From assembly GCA_009777615.1 (NCBI GenBank), contig WRLM01000006.1:38774-102773 (forward strand): a stretch of DNA of 64,000 nucleotides. Direction: 5' to 3'. Positions 19,089 through 27,110 of the stretch are shown piece by piece; positions within the stretch are counted from its first letter, which is position 1; every line of letters begins with the position of its first letter. The translations under genes and the position numbers were made by a program. The DNA is from Candidatus Methanoplasma cognatum (GTDB lineage: Archaea; Thermoplasmatota; Thermoplasmata; Methanomassiliicoccales; Methanomethylophilaceae). Under the pieces are notes generated by a model, which saw nothing but the letters and a program-made list of their open reading frames with translations, was not told where the DNA came from and made no database searches.

Positions 19089-19759
19089 TCTTCCTCCTCC
19101 TCTTCGTCGTTTATGCTGGCCGCCTCTTCCTGCGTGGTGGTCTCTTCCTCGTCCTCGGATATTTCGGGGAACTCCCACGGCTTGTTCCCTGTTGCGAATT
19201 CCACAAGCCGGTTGTATCCGTCCTCGGTCCCTCTTATTATTATGTCGTCGCCCGCACGGATCTTGACGTCATCCTCCGGGTCATATATCCACCCGCGGCG
19301 GTTCTTCAAAGCGATTATCCTGCATCCGGTGGACGCTTCGACACCCAATCTGCCTATCGTATACCCCACCATAGATGACTCCGGCCTCAGCCTTGTAGCG
19401 CGGATCTTTTCGCCTGATTCGTGCAGCATCGCCGAAACGAAGGGGCGCCTCTCGATAGGCAGTTTCAGAAGGTCCACGATCTCTGCCGCCGCGTCGGAGA
19501 TCTTGTCTGCCGCGGAGGCGACCTGCAGCAGCCCGGAGAGCTGTTTCGCATCCTCTTTCGTCCTTGAGGACATCAGCACTTTGAATCGTATGACGAACTT
19601 AAGATCGTCCATCTCTTCTTCGAGCTCATTGACCTTCTGCGCCATGTCCTCGCTGTTGTACAGAAGGGATGCGTACGCCAGATCGACTATCACTTCGGAT
19701 GTGTCCTTCATCTCCGTCAAAAGTTCGCGGACCGTCATCTCTATGTGGTCCAGATTCAT
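19085..19759 (-). CDS. PhoU-like/TrkA-C (RCK-C) regulatory protein, first copy
   Basis: 224 residues. The PhoU-like helical region is residues ~1-110 (DTSEVIVDLAYASLLYNSED). The TrkA-C/RCK-C domain is ~125-205 (GYTIGRLGVEASTGCRIIAL, DVKIRAGDDIIIRGTEDGYN). A very acidic Asp/Glu-rich tail ends the protein, unlike its paralogue. First gene of a two-gene unit with 18507-19088. The role, gating or sensing for the neighbouring MgtE transporter, is inferred from the known archaeal association of these families. Confidence 0.82.
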   Translation of the reverse strand: MNLDHIEMTVRELLTEMKDTSEVIVDLAYASLLYNSEDMAQKVNELEEEMDDLKFVIRFKVLMSSRTKEDAKQLSGLLQVASAADKISDAAAEIVDLLKLPIERRPFVSAMLHESGEKIRATRLRPESSMVGYTIGRLGVEASTGCRIIALKNRRGWIYDPEDDVKIRAGDDIIIRGTEDGYNRLVEFATGNKPWEFPEISEDEEETTTQEEAASINDEEEEED

Positions 19760-19945
19760 ATAGCCCTCGGAATCGCCCGTTATAACCCCTCCCCCGCCGG
19801 CTCTGGACAGCTACTGCTGCCGTCCGGTTCATCTGAGCTGATCAACAATTTCGGCCACCTTTATCGGAACTTATCCGAATGCAACGAACGTTCTACATAT
19901 ATTTAAGATTTAGATTCGACCGCTTCGGCGTTCGCCGACCGTTCA

Positions 19946-19955
19946 CTTATAAAAG
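19946..19955 (+). promoter_or_regulatory. TATA box of purP
   Basis: CTTATAAAAG places the transcription start near 19975, about 20 bases before the chosen purP ATG at 19995. Confidence 0.6.
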
Positions 19956-19994
19956 ATTATATTATGGCGAAAACTATTGCGGATGAGGTTGACG

Positions 19995-21152
19995 ATGATA
20001 AGCAGAGACGAGGTTCTGGCAAATCTTGACGATTATGATCTCAAAAAGGCCAAAGTGGGGGTCGTTGCGTCGCATTCCGCGCTGGACACCTGCGACGGAG
20101 CGGTATCCGAGGGCCTAAGGACCGTGGCGGTCTGCCAGAAGGGAAGGGAGAAGACCTTCGCCGATTACTTCAGGACTCAGCGCGACAGCTCCGGGAATGC
20201 TGTGCGGGGGGTCGTGGACGAGGTCGTCCTTGTGGACAAATTCAAGGACGTCATGCTTCCTGACGTACAGGACTCCCTGATGAAGAACAACGTGCTTTTC
20301 ATCCCGAACAGATCGTTCGTCTCTTACGGCGGGATAGACGCTGTCGAAGACCGGTTCAAGGTCCCGCTTGTCGGAAGCAGGAACCTCCTCAGATCGGAAG
20401 AGAGAGGCGGCGAAAGGGATTACTACTGGATCCTGGAGAAGGCCGGTCTCCCATTCCCGAAGAAGATCGAGAAGCCCGAGGACATAGATTCCCTTACGAT
20501 AATCAAGGTCCACCACAAAGTGAAGAAATTGGAAAGGGGATTCTTCACCGTTAAGGATTACGACCAATTCGTTGAGAAGTCAACAGAGCTGGTCAAACAA
20601 GGCGTCATAGAGAAGGATTTCCTAAAAGAGGCGAGGATGGAACAGTACATCATCGGGCCGGTGTTCAACCTGGACTTCTTCCGCTCTCCTCTGGAAGAGA
20701 AAGGGGAGCAGCTTGAGCTCCTGGGAGTGGACTGGAGGTTCGAGACCTCCCTTGACGGATACTGCCGGCTCCCCGGCAAGCAGCAGGTGGAGCTTGAAGA
20801 TGACGGAATCATGCCGGAATACACAGTATGCGGCCATAATTCCGCAACTTTGAGGGAATCCCTTCTGGAGAGTGCATTCGAGATGGCCGAGAAGTATATC
20901 AAGGCCGCAAAGAGATACTATGACCCGGGGATAATCGGCCCGTTCTGTCTGCAGACGTGCGTAGACAAGGACCTGAACTTCTACATCTATGATGTAGCTC
21001 CGCGCATAGGAGGGGGCACCAACGTCCATATGTCGGTGGGGCACCCTTACGGCAACGCCCTTTGGAGGAAAGAGATGAGCACAGGAAGGAGGCTTTCCAT
21101 GGAGATAAGAAGAGCCGTCGAACAAGAGCGCGTCGATGAGATAATTACCTGA
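19995..21152 (+). CDS. purP: PurP, formate-dependent FAICAR synthetase
   Basis: 385 residues of an ATP-grasp enzyme that makes FAICAR from AICAR, formate and ATP, the ninth purine step in archaea that lack PurH transformylase. Characteristic stretches are VGVVASHSALDTCDGA near the N-terminus, NRSFVSYGGID, LGVDWRFETSLDG and, near the C-terminus, DVAPRIGGGTNVHM. The frame opens at 19977, but GAGGTTGA five bases before the ATG at 19995 and the TATA spacing favour that start. Followed after 9 bases by the membrane protein at 21162, so probably co-transcribed. Confidence 0.93.
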   Translation: MISRDEVLANLDDYDLKKAKVGVVASHSALDTCDGAVSEGLRTVAVCQKGREKTFADYFRTQRDSSGNAVRGVVDEVVLVDKFKDVMLPDVQDSLMKNNVLFIPNRSFVSYGGIDAVEDRFKVPLVGSRNLLRSEERGGERDYYWILEKAGLPFPKKIEKPEDIDSLTIIKVHHKVKKLERGFFTVKDYDQFVEKSTELVKQGVIEKDFLKEARMEQYIIGPVFNLDFFRSPLEEKGEQLELLGVDWRFETSLDGYCRLPGKQQVELEDDGIMPEYTVCGHNSATLRESLLESAFEMAEKYIKAAKRYYDPGIIGPFCLQTCVDKDLNFYIYDVAPRIGGGTNVHMSVGHPYGNALWRKEMSTGRRLSMEIRRAVEQERVDEIIT

Positions 21153-21161
21153 GGTGAAGAG

Positions 21162-21986
21162 ATGAACCACAAAAGAACAATGATCGCCCTTGCGGTCATC
21201 ATGATGGCCGTCATACCGATGAGCATGATCACGTCTGACGAGTCGGACGCAAGTATGAATTTTGGTGATGTGAGGGGTGAAGGATTCACCAACACCGGCG
21301 ACGGTACGCTCTTCATTCCCCTGATAAGCACCGAGGCCGTTCCCCACGACATAACGATAACCGTCACGGAGACGGAGGGCGGGAGGGTACTCGCAACCGC
21401 CACTGTGACGGTGCCCGCGGAAACCACATACGTGGCTGAGCTGAGATTCAGGCTTGGCGCGGGTGAGCATAACCTAACGGTCACCTGCACACCCGCCGAC
21501 CCGTTCCCGACTCCTCCCGGCGGCAATCCGATAAATTATATTCCGGTACAGGTAACGGTCACCGAATCCATATGGAGCAAACCGACGACCTTTGCCGCGA
21601 TCGCGGTCATCGCCATCCTGATCGTCATCGCCGCCTATATGCGGATGCGCAGCGCACCGACAACCAAGCCCGAAATGACATTCACCGAACTGGAGAAAAG
21701 GCAGAAGGGCTCCAAGGCCGACGAAGAGAAACCAAAGGCGTCTGCGACAGAAAGAAGAAGATACAGAGAATCCGACGGCTCCGCCAAGGGCGCTGAGAAA
21801 TCTTCTGCGCCGCCGCCGGAGAAGAAGGCGGAGACCTTCACCGAGCTTGACAGACAGAAGAAGGCGGAGACCGCATCTAAGAAGGAATCATCAGAAGAAC
21901 CGAAGAAGGCGGAGACCGCATCCAAAAAAGAATCGTCCTCGGAAGAGCCGAAGAAACTCAAATACGTCAGTTCCAGAAGGAAATGA
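21162..21986 (+). CDS. Secreted/membrane protein with beta-rich ectodomain and charged Lys/Glu tail
   Basis: 274 residues. Signal peptide 1-~25; extracellular part ~30-138 rich in Thr/Val strands (DITITVTETEGG, AETTYVAELRFRLGAGEHNL), typical of an Ig- or CARDB-like beta sandwich. One membrane helix at ~142-162 (TFAAIAVIAILIVIAAYM) is followed by a cytoplasmic tail of ~110 residues rich in Lys, Glu, Ser and Ala, with repeated ETFTELDRQKK- and KKAETASKKES-type units. GGTGA lies four bases before the ATG. Function unknown; the architecture is reminiscent of archaeal surface proteins tied to a cytoplasmic partner. Its position behind purP has no obvious functional logic. Confidence 0.75.
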   Translation: MNHKRTMIALAVIMMAVIPMSMITSDESDASMNFGDVRGEGFTNTGDGTLFIPLISTEAVPHDITITVTETEGGRVLATATVTVPAETTYVAELRFRLGAGEHNLTVTCTPADPFPTPPGGNPINYIPVQVTVTESIWSKPTTFAAIAVIAILIVIAAYMRMRSAPTTKPEMTFTELEKRQKGSKADEEKPKASATERRRYRESDGSAKGAEKSSAPPPEKKAETFTELDRQKKAETASKKESSEEPKKAETASKKESSSEEPKKLKYVSSRRK

Positions 21987-22033
21987 ACATTTGAAGCGGG
22001 ACATGCCTCATCGGGGTGTGTCCCGCATATTTT

Positions 22034-22531
22034 TCATAATTTCAGTTTCGGGTCTTTAAGGTCTATGAGGGCAACTTCCCTTCTGTCCATGAAGAACCCG
22101 ATCTTCTTGTGGAGCATTATTGAGGGCGCGTTCCCTGTCTGGAGCATGCTGTGCGCCGCTTCGGCGCCCATGGACTGACCTTTTCTGAGCACTTCCCTCA
22201 GAAGTCTGTATCCGATCGCGTTCCTCCGAACATACTGATGGACGCCCATGTTCTCGATCCACACCAATCTATTGACGTCGAAAACATGCTCCAGCATCTT
22301 TGCGAATATGAAGCCGTATATCTCGCCGTCCTCCTCCGCGACAAAGCTGAGGCCGCTTTCCATGTATGAGGCAAAGTGGTTCTTGCTGCTCGCTCCGAGA
22401 TTGTCCTTCCACTCTTTGGGAAGCTCTTCCCACTTGTTCTCGATCGTTTCCGCAAAATATTCCTTTATACACGATATCTCAAGCGCCCGGACCTTCTCGA
22501 TATCCTTGAGCTTCATCTGCCGGATCTCCAT
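22034..22531 (-). CDS. GNAT-family N-acetyltransferase
   Basis: 165 residues from the ATG at 22531 (MEIRQMKLKDIEKV), which overlaps the argS stop as TGATG. The GNAT fold is recognisable by an N-terminal beta-alpha start, then FVAEEDGEIYGFIFAKML and the acetyl-CoA loop region VHQYVRRNAIGYRLLREVL (an R-x-x-A-I-G-x-x-L form of motif A), then the C-terminal APSIMLHKKIGFFM. The substrate cannot be predicted. Translationally coupled to argS, so perhaps connected with translation or protein acetylation. Confidence 0.8.
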   Translation of the reverse strand: MEIRQMKLKDIEKVRALEISCIKEYFAETIENKWEELPKEWKDNLGASSKNHFASYMESGLSFVAEEDGEIYGFIFAKMLEHVFDVNRLVWIENMGVHQYVRRNAIGYRLLREVLRKGQSMGAEAAHSMLQTGNAPSIMLHKKIGFFMDRREVALIDLKDPKLKL

Positions 22532-24252
22532 CACATCTCCTCCGGACAATCTATACCCAGACAGTCAAGGACGTTCCTCAGTACCGTCCTGGTGCACTCC
22601 ACGAGCGTCAGCCTTGCGTTCCTGTTCTCTCCGGATTCGAGGACGGGCACCGCCGCATAGAACTGGTTGAACGCAGATGCCACCTCGTGGCCGTATGCTG
22701 GCAGCACGTGCACGCGCTTCTCTTCTCCAGCCTCCCTTATGACCCTGCCGAACTTGGACAGCGCTTTTATCAGCGCCTTTTCATATTCGTCGCGGAACAT
22801 GCCCGGATCCGTGCAGTGCCCGTATTCCCCCGCCTTCCTGATCATGCTGCAGGCCCTCGCGTGAACGTATTGGATATACGGCCCGCTGTTCCCGTCGAAA
22901 TTGAGCGCCTCATCCCATTTGAAGACAAACTGCTTTTCCGGATGGACCCTGATTATATTGTAGCGGATGGCACCTATGCCCACCTTTTTCGCGATGCACA
23001 GCATCTCATCTTCGGACAGATCCTTCCGTCTGGATCTTATCTCTTCCGTCGCGCGGCTCACAGCCTCGTCGATAAGATCGTCCAAATAGACGACGACCCC
23101 TTTCCTTGTGGACATCTTCCCTTCGGGAAGGGATACGAAGGCATAGAACATGGCCTCCGGGACCTTTTCGCTGCCGAGGATCCCCAGCGCGGAGCATAGC
23201 TGCTTTGAGCCGAGCTTCTGATCCTCCCCCAGGACGTCGATCGCCCTGTCCGCTCTTTTGAATTTATCCAGATGATACGCCAGATCGCGGGTTGTGTAGA
23301 GGGTGGTCCCGTCGGACCTCATGAATGTGAACTTTGTATTTTTGCCCTGTATCCCGAAATCCTTAAGGTCAAGGTACCATGAGCCGTCGTCGGTCTGCCC
23401 CGCATACTCGGACCCTTTGAGCTTCTCCACCACCTCCCTTGCCGAACCGTCGGCGATGAAATCCGATTCCCATGTATATCTGTCAAGTTCTACATTGATG
23501 CCCGACAGTGTCTCCCTGAGCCCGCCGATCATCGCCTCCGCCGTTTCTCTGACGCTGCCTATGACCGTTTCATCCCCGTCCTCGAACTTTCTGAGCATCT
23601 GGGATATCTGATCTTTGACATCGTCCTTCTCTTCCATCAGCCTGTTCGCTTCGCGGTAATATGAGACGAGCTTATGATCCGTTTTGTCCCTCTCCTCCTC
23701 ATCTGCGGAACCCTTCGGGACATTGTTGACCCCCCATGTGAGGATTACCACCTGCTTCCCCACATCGTTCACGTAGTATTCTGTCTGCACATCATATCCG
23801 CATCTCTTCAGGGACCTGGCCAGCGTATCCCCTATTATGGGGTTCCTGGCTCTTCCCACATGTATCGGTCCGGTGGGGTTCGTTGACGTATGTTCGACAT
23901 TGATTCTGATGCCGTTAGGAGACGCCGAGCCGTAAGCTTCACCTTCCGCAAGTATACTGTCCAAGGTCTCTTCTGTCAGAGCGGCCGCATCCATCATGAA
24001 ATTCAGATAGCCGTTGAGTGTGCTCACCGATGATATCATTCCGGACGGTTCGATGTGAGCTGCCAATCTTTTGGCTATTTCTTCCGGGGCGGACCTCAGC
24101 TCTTTTGAGAGGCTGAAGCACGGCACCGCAAGGTCCGCCTTCTCCGAGACCTCTTTCACAAATCTTAGTTTGGGGTGACCTATCTTTTCCAGGGCCGCAT
24201 TGACCGCCGAATCGACCTCTTCCTCAAACCTCACTATGCATTCCACGCTCAT
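22531..24252 (-). CDS. argS: Arginyl-tRNA synthetase
   Basis: 573 residues, a class I synthetase charging tRNA-Arg. It has the N-terminal additional domain, the HIGH-type signature HVGRARN at residues ~131-137 after NVEHTSTNPTGPI, a KMSKS-like GKMSTRKG, and a C-terminal DALR-type anticodon-binding helical domain. The start overlaps the aRF1 stop by four bases (ATGA), and the 3' end overlaps the acetyltransferase start. The prf1-argS-GNAT order suggests one transcript. Confidence 0.95.
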   Translation of the reverse strand: MSVECIVRFEEEVDSAVNAALEKIGHPKLRFVKEVSEKADLAVPCFSLSKELRSAPEEIAKRLAAHIEPSGMISSVSTLNGYLNFMMDAAALTEETLDSILAEGEAYGSASPNGIRINVEHTSTNPTGPIHVGRARNPIIGDTLARSLKRCGYDVQTEYYVNDVGKQVVILTWGVNNVPKGSADEEERDKTDHKLVSYYREANRLMEEKDDVKDQISQMLRKFEDGDETVIGSVRETAEAMIGGLRETLSGINVELDRYTWESDFIADGSAREVVEKLKGSEYAGQTDDGSWYLDLKDFGIQGKNTKFTFMRSDGTTLYTTRDLAYHLDKFKRADRAIDVLGEDQKLGSKQLCSALGILGSEKVPEAMFYAFVSLPEGKMSTRKGVVVYLDDLIDEAVSRATEEIRSRRKDLSEDEMLCIAKKVGIGAIRYNIIRVHPEKQFVFKWDEALNFDGNSGPYIQYVHARACSMIRKAGEYGHCTDPGMFRDEYEKALIKALSKFGRVIREAGEEKRVHVLPAYGHEVASAFNQFYAAVPVLESGENRNARLTLVECTRTVLRNVLDCLGIDCPEEM

Positions 24253-25481
24253 CCCGCCCTGTATCTCAATATGGCCGCCATCCCTCCGAACGCCCTCATC
24301 AGCATATCGCCTTCCTCCGAATCTCCGGAGATAAGCTGCACCTTTGTATTGAATCCGTCGGCGGTCTCGAAGAACTCATCTATGATGTCCTCCTGCTTGA
24401 GCACTTTTGCGGCCAGTCCGCATTCGGGACAAGTTATCTTCTCTTCGGGATCGTCGACGGTGACCTTCATGTTGTGTCCCGATGCGCACTCGATCTCCGT
24501 CCTGTATTTGTTGAGGGACTCCGACAGAAGCAGCACCTCTACCGCGCCTGACTCCGTCGCCGTCCTCACGTCGTCCTCGCCGTACGCCGCCAGTCCTCCG
24601 TCGGGTTTCCTTATCTCTCTGAAGAGTCTCTGCATATACTCCTTCTCGATGGTCAGCTGCATATCCGACAGGGCCTCCTTGGCCGCATCCACCAGCTCCC
24701 TGAGGCCGGATTCGTCGGTGTAGCCGGTATCGAAGAGGGGGCTTACGACCTTTTTCCTTAGTTCATGGTGCAGGTACTCCTCTTTCACGAAGAAGTCCTT
24801 CGTCGAGCCGGGGCCGCCTACCAATATCCCCTGAAGCTCCTGCCTGTTGAGGAAAACCTCCGTAGCATGGTCCGCCACCTTTCTGTAGAACTCATGGGCG
24901 GCTATCTCTATCAGCCTTTCGAAACGGACCGAGGACTGCCCGCCCTGGTGATGCTTGCTTGGAACCAGAGAGTCGAAGTGTTTCAGAACGGTTATCCTGC
25001 TTCCCGACAGGAGCCCGAGGGTCGCCTCTTTTCTGTCTATGGTGATAAGGCCGTATGATTTCTTGTCCAGGAGCATCTCCTCAAGCGGCTCCGTAAAGAA
25101 CTCAGAGTCGCATCGGTATAGGAACGCGGCCACCTCTTCCGGGGGTTCCAGCGTGTACTGGACCATCCTGGTCTGGTCTCCCGCGCGGGGCACCTCCCCG
25201 CAGAATATCACCACGCCGTTCGGCGGCGTCGTCTTATACGTTCTGAGTCTGGACATTATGGAATCGATCGCGCTTGTGACGTTCTTCATGGTGGACTTTG
25301 ACTTGATGTTCGACGCCTGGGACTGCTCTTCCCTGAGATACGACATAACGTCCGATATCATTTTGCCGCTCGGTACATAGACCGATATGAGTTCCGTTCC
25401 TCTTCCTCGGTATGACATTATCTCCTGCATCGCTTTCTTGAAATCGTATCTGGCCCTGTCCAGAGCGTTAGCCTCACTCAT
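24249..25481 (-). CDS. prf1: Peptide chain release factor aRF1
   Basis: 410 residues, the archaeal/eukaryotic-type class 1 release factor. It has the stop-codon-recognition motif NIKS at residues ~58-61 and the peptidyl-tRNA hydrolysis motif GGQ at ~180-182 (SKHHQGGQSSVRF). A C-terminal domain contains a C-P-E-C pair (ITCPECGLA) typical of the aRF1 mini-domain. It reads all stop codons with aRF3-like help. First gene of prf1-argS-GNAT, divergent from pyrH. Confidence 0.95.
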   Translation of the reverse strand: MSEANALDRARYDFKKAMQEIMSYRGRGTELISVYVPSGKMISDVMSYLREEQSQASNIKSKSTMKNVTSAIDSIMSRLRTYKTTPPNGVVIFCGEVPRAGDQTRMVQYTLEPPEEVAAFLYRCDSEFFTEPLEEMLLDKKSYGLITIDRKEATLGLLSGSRITVLKHFDSLVPSKHHQGGQSSVRFERLIEIAAHEFYRKVADHATEVFLNRQELQGILVGGPGSTKDFFVKEEYLHHELRKKVVSPLFDTGYTDESGLRELVDAAKEALSDMQLTIEKEYMQRLFREIRKPDGGLAAYGEDDVRTATESGAVEVLLLSESLNKYRTEIECASGHNMKVTVDDPEEKITCPECGLAAKVLKQEDIIDEFFETADGFNTKVQLISGDSEEGDMLMRAFGGMAAILRYRAG

Positions 25482-25490
25482 TTTGTTCCA

Positions 25491-25530
25491 CCAATAATAT
25501 TTATCTCAATTGCGCATTCCTATAAAAGTA
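25491..25530. promoter_or_regulatory. Overlapping divergent promoters of prf1 and pyrH
   Basis: The 59-base gap holds a minus-strand box ACTTTTATAGG (25519-25529) that fits prf1 at 25481. A plus-strand box AATAATATTTATC (25493-25505) fits pyrH at 25541. The boxes face each other across about 15 bases, so initiation in one direction may interfere with the other. Confidence 0.45.
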
Positions 25531-25540
25531 TTGGTGAAAA

Positions 25541-26227
25541 ATGAAAGAAAAAGTGGTCGTATCCATCGGCGGGTCCATTCTTATACCCGGCAAAGACGAT
25601 CCTGCATACATAAAGAGATTGGCCGATACGATCAAAGAGGTCTCCGAGATGGTGCAGATCGTTATCGTCTGCGGAGGCGGCAGGATCGCCAGATACTATA
25701 CCGAGACGGGAAGGGACCTCGGAGGTTCCACTTATCAGCTTGACATGCTCGGCATCGGCGCCACAAGACTTAACGCCCAGCTTCTGGCCGTCTCTTTGAA
25801 CGAACTCTCCTCGACCGACATCCCGCTGACGGCGGCGGAGGCCGCAGAAAAGTCCACCCCTTACAACATCGTCGTGATGGGGGGCACCGTGCCCGGACAC
25901 ACCACCGACGCGGTGGCGGCCATGGTGGCCAGGGAGATGCGCGCGGACAGAGTGGTTAACGCGACCTCCGTGGAGGCCGTCTACACGGACGACCCGAAGA
26001 AGAACCCGTCCGCCAAGAGATTCTCAAGGATGACGATAGACGAACTGGGAGATGTGGTTTACAAGGAACACGGCGCGGGGAGGTCGAGCGTCTTCGACCC
26101 CCTCGGAATAAAGATCGCAAAAGAAGAGAAGATAGACATCCTGATGGTGGACGGCAGGAACCTCGCCGAACTGAAGAACGCCATATTGGGCAAAGAGATC
26201 AGCGGGACGTACGTCAGCTCCCGCTGA
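25541..26227 (+). CDS. pyrH: UMP kinase (archaeal type)
   Basis: 228 residues of the amino-acid-kinase fold. N-terminal VVVSIGGSILIP holds the phosphate-binding Gly-Gly loop, then IVIVCGGGRIARYY, the uridylate-binding MGGTVPGHTTDAVAAM, and VEAVYTDDPKKNP near the ATP site. It phosphorylates UMP to UDP in pyrimidine nucleotide synthesis. GGTGA is placed four bases before the ATG. The last 14 bases overlap the 3' end of convergent dtdA. Confidence 0.95.
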   Translation: MKEKVVVSIGGSILIPGKDDPAYIKRLADTIKEVSEMVQIVIVCGGGRIARYYTETGRDLGGSTYQLDMLGIGATRLNAQLLAVSLNELSSTDIPLTAAEAAEKSTPYNIVVMGGTVPGHTTDAVAAMVAREMRADRVVNATSVEAVYTDDPKKNPSAKRFSRMTIDELGDVVYKEHGAGRSSVFDPLGIKIAKEEKIDILMVDGRNLAELKNAILGKEISGTYVSSR

Positions 26228-27062
26228 TGGTCTCCAGGTCGGACGACGATATCAGCTCTGATCCCGCCGACGCTATCAGTTCGGACAGCCTCCTCTCCTC
26301 CGACCCTTTCAGGGATTTTCTGTGCAGGTACACCAGCTTTGTGTCCGACGCTGTGCAGGCGTCCTTCACCATTCTGACTATGTCCTCGTCGTCCCTGCCT
26401 TCCATGTGATAATTGGGAAGCATGTGGCCGAAGTTTATCTTGAATTTCAGCGCAACCTCCGTGAACCTCGGCGCATAGTGACCGCCGGCGACGCCGACAG
26501 CCGTATCGTAATCATTCTGTTCCATACCCAGAAGAGCATCGGTGAGTATGTCCGCCGCCCTCTCGTTCCCCCAATTCCTCTCATCGCTCCCTATCTCGAT
26601 GAAGAATGTCGGCCTCTCAAGCCACGGCCCGTGGTGCGTCACTTCGAAACAAACTCTGAAACCGGCCAGGTCATTGTATGCGGATATCCTTCTCAGCGCG
26701 TCGGTCATAAGGGCGGGGTTTGATCTGACAAGCGTTCTCTCCTTTCCTCCGAACTTGTTATCATGATAGTTGCCGATGGGGTGCACGGTAAGCGAGGCCT
26801 CTCCGCTTTTCGCCGAATGTCTGGACATGAACACTACCTCGCCGATATCTAAGGAAGCATCCTCGATCCTTCTGTCAAGGTCCTCTAAACGGATGTGGAA
26901 GTCCGGAGTTGTCATCATCACCATATCGCCGCAGGCGATGAAATGGTCACTGCCGAATCTCCCGATCTCCTCCCATTCCCTTTTCTTAAGAAGCTGGGTC
27001 TTCATGTTCACAGACGGTATGTCGGTCTCGCTGCACACAAGCAGCCTCTTTTTTCCGGTCAT
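26214..27062 (-). CDS. dtdA: D-aminoacyl-tRNA deacylase (archaeal DTD2 type)
   Basis: 282 residues. Family hallmarks visible in order are FMSRHSAKSGEASLTVHPIG, FEVTHHGPWLERPTFFIEIG and VAGGHYAPRFTE. The enzyme hydrolyses D-amino acids wrongly attached to tRNA and so protects translation. ATG at 27062 is preferred over two upstream TTG codons. It overlaps convergent pyrH by 14 bases at the 3' end and is divergent from the winged-helix/TPR gene at 27111. Confidence 0.92.
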   Translation of the reverse strand: MTGKKRLLVCSETDIPSVNMKTQLLKKREWEEIGRFGSDHFIACGDMVMMTTPDFHIRLEDLDRRIEDASLDIGEVVFMSRHSAKSGEASLTVHPIGNYHDNKFGGKERTLVRSNPALMTDALRRISAYNDLAGFRVCFEVTHHGPWLERPTFFIEIGSDERNWGNERAADILTDALLGMEQNDYDTAVGVAGGHYAPRFTEVALKFKINFGHMLPNYHMEGRDDEDIVRMVKDACTASDTKLVYLHRKSLKGSEERRLSELIASAGSELISSSDLETISGS

Positions 27063-27110
27063 TTTCAACAAACGTCTATCGCAAATAAGATATATATCTC
27101 TCTCCGGTTC

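Noticed and set aside
18789..19763. Plus-strand frame of 324 codons
   Set aside because: It is antisense to the two PhoU/TrkA-C genes, which have clear domain sequences.
25521..25528. TATAAAAG as the pyrH TATA box
   Set aside because: It lies only 13 bases before the ATG, which would put transcription start inside the gene; on the minus strand it fits prf1.
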